Origin: Sinonovacula constricta
Taxonomy: Eukaryota > Mollusca > Bivalvia > Cardiida > Solecurtidae
Length of the DNA stretch: 64,000 bases
Direction: 5' to 3'
NCBI GenBank assembly: GCA_007844125.1
Contig: CM017568.1
Coordinates: 5,724,685-5,788,684 of the forward strand
Positions 59,624-64,000 of the stretch are shown here, piece by piece. Position numbers and translations under genes: made by a program. The notes beneath the pieces are model-generated. The model did not search any database and was not told the origin of the DNA. It was given only the letters and a program-made list of their open reading frames with translations. Position 1 is the first letter of the stretch, and the number at the start of each line of letters is the position of its first letter.

Positions 59624-60330
59624 TACATGTATTGACAAGTATAGCAGAATTGGACAATGCAGTGAAAAAAAACAAAATTGTTACTGAAAATTTTACCTTC
59701 GTTTTTTTGTGTTAAACTTATTTTTTAAACTAAATTTCTGTTGTTTCCCAAGGACTTTATACCCATATCTTTATGTATTGAAATGTGAATTGTCATAGAC
59801 AGAACCCATTATATAAGATTTCCATGGAATGAATTATAGCAAACTGCAGCTTATCTAAGGCTGGAGGGTCTTAATTAGGATCCATACTATCTGGTTTTTA
59901 CAATGCCTGCTTGATATGTGTGAAGCAGATTCAGATTAAGTAGAAGTTACTTACTCAAAGAATGAACTTTCAAATATATTGATTTGGAAAGAAGTGTTGT
60001 CAGTAGAAAGAAATATTAGAGGTAAAATTATTTATGTATGAAACATGAAAAACAACAGAGAGAAACTAGCTCAATACTTGTACACAGTATTTTTTGAGAA
60101 AAGGTCATATCCCTAGTCATTATTTACTAATCTAATTGTTTCTCGTTTCCAAATTGCAAAGACAAACATGTAATGAAGGCGTTTACTTGGGAACTTTTTT
60201 CTGTGCATGCATAATTAATTGATTGCACTGGTGGATGCATAGGGAGAAGCAGTTGCTCGCCAGATGTATAAATTAGCTTCATTAGTTATATATATTTGTT
60301 GATTTTGTTAAACATTTAGTTCTTTGTGTA
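59624..60330. other. Non-coding stretch, no feature
   Basis: It is AT-rich unique sequence. Confidence 0.55.
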
Positions 60331-60359
60331 GACGGGTGATAGGGAGAGAATGTGAAAGC

Positions 60360-60434
60360 GCTCCGGTTAGCTCAGTCGGTAGAGCATTCGCCCTGTTAGC
60401 GAAGTGTCCTGGGCTCAAGTCCCGGACTAGCTGC
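60360..60434 (+). tRNA. tRNA-like sequence, copy 1 (probably SINE/MITE-borne pseudo-tRNA)
   Basis: GCTCCGGTTAGCTCAGTCGG holds a D arm (AGCTC/GAGC) and an A-box. TTCGC and GCGAA form a perfect anticodon stem around CCTGTTA. CTGGG-CTCAAGT-CCCGG is a T arm and B-box. The acceptor stem (GCTCCGG against ACTAGCT) pairs badly and position 33 would be C rather than U. I therefore doubt that it is a working tRNA; no anticodon is assigned. Confidence 0.45.
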
Positions 60435-60613
60435 ACATTTTTCTCCCTATGTTACAGTGGCGCCCAATGTAAATGACCCGCAGTCGTTACGTACAAGTGC
60501 TTAAGAAATGCTTGTGAGTTGTATGTAGAGCATATAGTCTGTGGAAATTCGTGGACAAATTTCAAGTTGCCAGAGGTGTATGCAAACGGGTGATAGGGAG
60601 AGAATGTGTAAGC

Positions 60614-60688
60614 GCTCCGGTTAGCTCAGTCAGTAGAGCATTCGCCCTGTTAGCGAAGTGTCCTGGGCTCGAGTCCCGGACTGGCTGC
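60614..60688 (+). tRNA. tRNA-like sequence, copy 2 (probably pseudo-tRNA)
   Basis: It is the same as the copy at 60360 except for CAGTCAGTAGAGC, GGGCTCGAGTCCCGG (a better B box) and ACTGGCT at the acceptor. The D, anticodon and T stems are kept and the acceptor stem remains poor. Confidence 0.45.
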
Positions 60689-60889
60689 AATTTTTCTCCC
60701 TATGTTACATTTATAAAATTATTATTATGCTTTGATGTATGTGATTAAAAAATGAAAAGAAAAATGATTAAATATATGATAAATTAAATATGTGGCAATC
60801 ATTAATCTAGTTTCAATAATTTATATCAGAAAATTCAAGTAATTAAGATTTCCATTATGCTGTTTGTTAAGTTGCAAATGAATTAATCC

Positions 60890-61050
60890 CTCCTAATGCT
60901 CGGGGCTAAGGGGACAGCATTATGCTTGACTTGTTGGTGTCAGTGTAATGGACTGGCCGGGTTCAGTCCCTGGGTACCTCATATGTGCCCCTGTGCTATA
61001 ATTATTGAAATGTCGCTGCACAGTATCAGCAAAAATGCCAGCAAATCCTA
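60890..61050 (+). mobile_element. SINE family A, 5'-truncated
   Basis: It starts within the body (CCTCCTAATGCTCGGGGCTA) and runs to TGTCGCTGCACAGTATCAGC and AAAAATGCCAGCAAATCC. The tRNA-like head is missing, which is typical of 5'-truncated retro-insertion. Confidence 0.85.
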
Positions 61051-61293
61051 TAAATGAAGTTTAGAGGATATTTTCATGAGAGGTTAAACAATGCCCTACA
61101 TTTATGTCTTGTATAGCTGTTGCAAGAATGCTGTTAAACTTGTGCTACTTGTAACAAGAATCTTTCTCAAGATCTGCAGCCAGATTTTTATTATCAGTTT
61201 ATTTAAACATACATCTTGGTTATCTCATAATCAACAAATGTGTGTATTCATGAAGTTCTTTGCCTCTATTTTATGTGTAATATCAATTGCCAG

Positions 61294-61442
61294 CATCAAC
61301 AGCTGAAAGGGTTGCTGTTAATCAATCCCCTACTTCTTCGGCTCATCATCACCCTCAGCATCATCATCACCCTCAGCATCATCATCACCCTCAGCATCAT
61401 CAGCCGCAGCAGCTGATAAAACAGTCAGACACCTTTATATAA
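61294..61442 (+). CDS. Candidate His/Pro/Gln-rich terminal exon
   Basis: CAATTGCCAG precedes 61294. Entered with one base from an upstream exon, the frame reads STAERVAVNQSPTSSA, then three near-perfect HHHPQH repeats (an 18-bp CATCATCACCCTCAG-type repeat), QPQQLIKQSDTFI and a stop TAA at 61440. The serine/glutamine start and end look protein-like and differ from the flanking AT-rich DNA. It needs phase 1 entry, while exon j leaves phase 0, so it does not join exon j directly. It could instead be a simple-repeat coincidence. Confidence 0.3.
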
Positions 61443-62639
61443 TACTGAAGATTGATATAGTCCTCCATTAGTAACAGTTTTATAGTTAGTTATGTTTGTG
61501 TACACGTGTAAACACATATATATGAATATAACCTGCAGGTACTCTTTTTATTCTACATATTTTGCTTTTGTCAGTTACTGTAAAGATTTGATAATAATCC
61601 AATTTACCATTTTCCCAAAACACTTTTTAAACAAGTTTATTATTGAAACAAATTTGAACTTGTATCATTATTATTTATTTCTTCTTTGGAGCATTATGTA
61701 GTGATTAGTCTAGTCTAGACAGATAACATCACATGATGTCAATTTTCCATATAGTTTGCTGAGATCAAAAGATTCATTCTTTCATCCTTTGATTTATTTA
61801 ATCCCTCAAGGGACCCCTCTTTATGAAGAGTTAATTGGTTCTAAATTGATTCCTAATTGGCTCAATTGCACATGATACATGAATGGTTTATTTCTAAGTG
61901 ATGTTTGCTGAAACTTTGAGGCTCATATTCTTTCTATATAACCATGTAAAATTTATCTTGAATCTTGGGAAGTTTTGTATTTTATTATGCTGCATAATTG
62001 TTTGTTCAGTCATATCAACACATAAAAAGAGTGCATGTAGTGTTGTGCTGAGTTGCAGACTAAAATCTTCTCAGCTTGTCTTAGCCTTGATTTAAGTCAC
62101 AGTTGGAGGTAAAACTCTGTGCAGTCGTGTAAACATTGGGATCAAGTATACATGTTAGTAAGTATTCTAACTGGCCCATAATTCATTGGCAGTTCTACGA
62201 TGATATAAAAGCAGTAATTTTATACTTGTATTTAAAATTAATTAATTAAATAATCATTTAAATAAATATAATTTAAATCAGTATCTTAGACTTTCCGAGA
62301 CTGCTGAAATTGTAAACAATATACAATATTTGTAGATTTGGCAATAGCCACTTGGGGCTTGTGTCAATGCTTTGACTTAACTTGATTTTAACATTCACTT
62401 GTGTTATGGCTGCTCTTTTGCAAACCTTTTGTTTACAGCTGATATTTATCCATTGAAGTGTTAAGATACTACTATGTCACTGATCTCTGTAATATTATCT
62501 ATCTAAGGTAAGGAAACTCTCTCGTATTTTATGGTATGCTTCAAATACCCAATACCTTCACCCTGCTTCATATAATAGCATCTTTAACCCACAACCAGAG
62601 AAGTAGGTAAGACTTGCAAGGAGTCTGATTGCATAAGAT
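61443..62639. other. Non-coding stretch, no feature
   Basis: It is AT-rich. Short ORFs at 61492 and 61898 have no recognisable content. Confidence 0.5.
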
Positions 62640-64000
62640 TGTATACCCTGGAAAGGGCATGATACCCTGTATAAAGACCCTTAAGACCCTGTTAAAAGAC
62701 ATTGGATACCCTGTTGAAAGACCTGGAATACCCTGTAGAAAGACCTGTGATACCCTGTTAAAAGACCTGGAATACCCTGTAGAAAGACCTGTGATACACT
62801 GTAGAAAGATCTGTGATAATCTGTAGAAAGACCTGGGATACCCTGTTAAAAGACCTGGGATACCCTGTAGAAAAACCTGTGATACACTGTAGAAAGATCT
62901 GTGATAATCTGTAGAAAGACCTGGGATACCCTGTTAAAAGACCTGGGATACCCTGTTAAAAGACCTCTGATACCCTGTAGAAAGACCTGTGGTAGAAAGA
63001 CCTGGGATACCCTGTTAAAAGACCTGGGATACCCTGTAGAAAGACCTGGGATACCCTGTAGAAAGACCTCTGATACCCTGTAGAAAGACCTGGATATCCT
63101 GTTAAAAGACCTAGGATATCCTTCAGAAATACCTGTGATACTCTGTAGGGATACTCCGTAAAAAAACCTGTGATACACTGTAGAATGACCTGTGAAAGCA
63201 TGTTGAAAGACCTGTGATACCCTGTAGAATGACCTGTGAAAGCCTGTTCAAAGACCTGTGATACCCTGTAGAAAGACCTGTGATACCCTGTAGAATGACC
63301 TGTGAAAGCCTGTTGAAAGACCTGTGATACCCTGTAGAATGACCTGTAAAAGGCTGTTCAAAGACCTGTGATACCCTGTAGAATGACCTGTAAAAGGCTG
63401 TTGAAAGACCTGTGATACCCTGTAGAATGACCTGTAAAAGGCTGTTGAAAGACCTGTGATACTCTGTAGAATGACCTGTAAAAGGCTGTTGAAAGACCTG
63501 TGATACCCTGTAGAATGACCTGTAAAAGGCTGTTGAAAGACCTGTGATACCCTGTAGAATGACCTGTAAAAGGCTGTTCAAAGACCTGTGATACCCTGTA
63601 GAAAGACCTGTGATAGCCTGTAGAAAAAGCTGTGAAACACTGTAGAATGACCTGTGAAAGCCTGTAGAAAGACCTGTGATACTCTGTAGGGATACTCTGT
63701 AGAAAGACCCGTGATAACCTGTAGAAAGACCTGTGATACCCTGTAGAAAGACCTGTGATAGCCTGTAGAAAAAGCTGTGAAACACTGTAGAATGACCTGT
63801 GAAAGTCTGTAGAAAGACCTGTGATACTCTGTAGGGATACTCTGTAGAAAGACCCGTGATAACCTGTAGAAAGACCTGTGATACCCTGTAGAAAGACCTG
63901 TGATACACTGTAGAATGACCTGTGATAGCCTGTAGAAAAAGCTGTGATACACTGTAGAAAGATCTGTGATAATCTGTAGAAAGACCTGTGATAACCTGTA
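62640..64000. repeat. 22-bp satellite array running off the window
   Basis: Monomers are of the type CTGTAGAAAGACCTGTGATA plus CC. The left part (62640-63180) has CTGTTAAAAGACCTGGGATA variants. From about 63190 to 63590 a 44-bp dimer predominates (CTGTAGAATGACCTGTAAAA / CTGTTGAAAGACCTGTGATA). From 63600 an approximately 170-bp block repeats (63600-63760 and 63765-63925). The - strand ORFs of up to 261 codons are periodic artefacts. Confidence 0.95.

Larger units (their letters stand above)
60331..60709 (+). repeat. Direct duplication of an inverted-repeat-bounded tRNA-like module
   Basis: ACGGGTGATAGGGAGAGAAT starts at 60332 and again at 60586, 254 bp apart. Each copy continues through a tRNA-like sequence to TTTTTCTCCCTATGTTACA. 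The ends ATAGGGAGAGAATGT and CATTTTTCTCCCTAT are imperfect inverted repeats. The spacer between the copies (GTGGCGCCCAATGTAAATGA onward) is unique to the first. Confidence 0.8.

Noticed and set aside
62846..63952. Minus-strand ORFs of up to 261 codons (Tyr/Ser/Phe/Gly-rich repeats)
   Set aside because: These are periodic products of the 22-bp satellite (66 bp equals 22 codons), overlapping each other in different frames.

Overview
This is eukaryotic, intron-rich, AT-rich DNA, most likely from a bivalve mollusc. The clues are an animal multi-exon gene with GT-AG introns of 0.4 to about 19 kb, several tRNA-derived SINE families, and AGCTCACCTGA-type and AAATAGTGTAGAT-type dispersed repeats that I associate from memory with bivalves. 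I cannot name the species.

One protein-coding gene is supported, on the + strand: the middle part of an ANKS1-family (Odin-type) scaffold gene. Eight exons between 12933 and 25238 join in phase without a stop (739 codons). They encode four ankyrin repeats with a C-terminal cap, then a long disordered, proline/serine-rich linker with many tyrosine motifs. A further exon at 44310-44902 is clearly coding in style but carries three single-base frame shifts that cancel out. It joins in phase to a short exon at 47643. Weaker candidates are a 30-nt exon at 37383 and a His/Pro/Gln-rich exon at 61294. The first ankyrin repeats (upstream) and the SAM and PTB domains expected of the family (downstream) are not in the window.

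The rest is intronic or flanking DNA dominated by repeats. Tandem arrays fill roughly a fifth of the window: 117 bp (1-5166), 59 bp (8800), 65 bp (27591), 30 bp (32917), 62 bp (36537), 40 bp (41253), CATC-type (48266), 45 bp (52871), 41 bp (57402) and 22 bp (62640 to the end). Because several periods are multiples of three, these arrays give long spurious ORFs on both strands.

Mobile elements are all non-autonomous. They include AGCTCACCTGA elements (5168, 10161, 15571), a piggyBac-like element (18712-19882), a TA-flanked Tc1/mariner-like element nested in an older repeat (49775-50946), a three-copy MITE family (39502, 56052, 59226) and many tRNA-derived SINEs.

The most interesting pattern is that two arrays come from SINE parts. 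The 117-bp satellite matches the SINE 3' tail, and the 65-bp array matches the SINE tRNA-like head. The second point of interest is the frame-shifted but frame-restoring exon. No autonomous transposase, reverse transcriptase, CRISPR array or bacterial-type system is visible.
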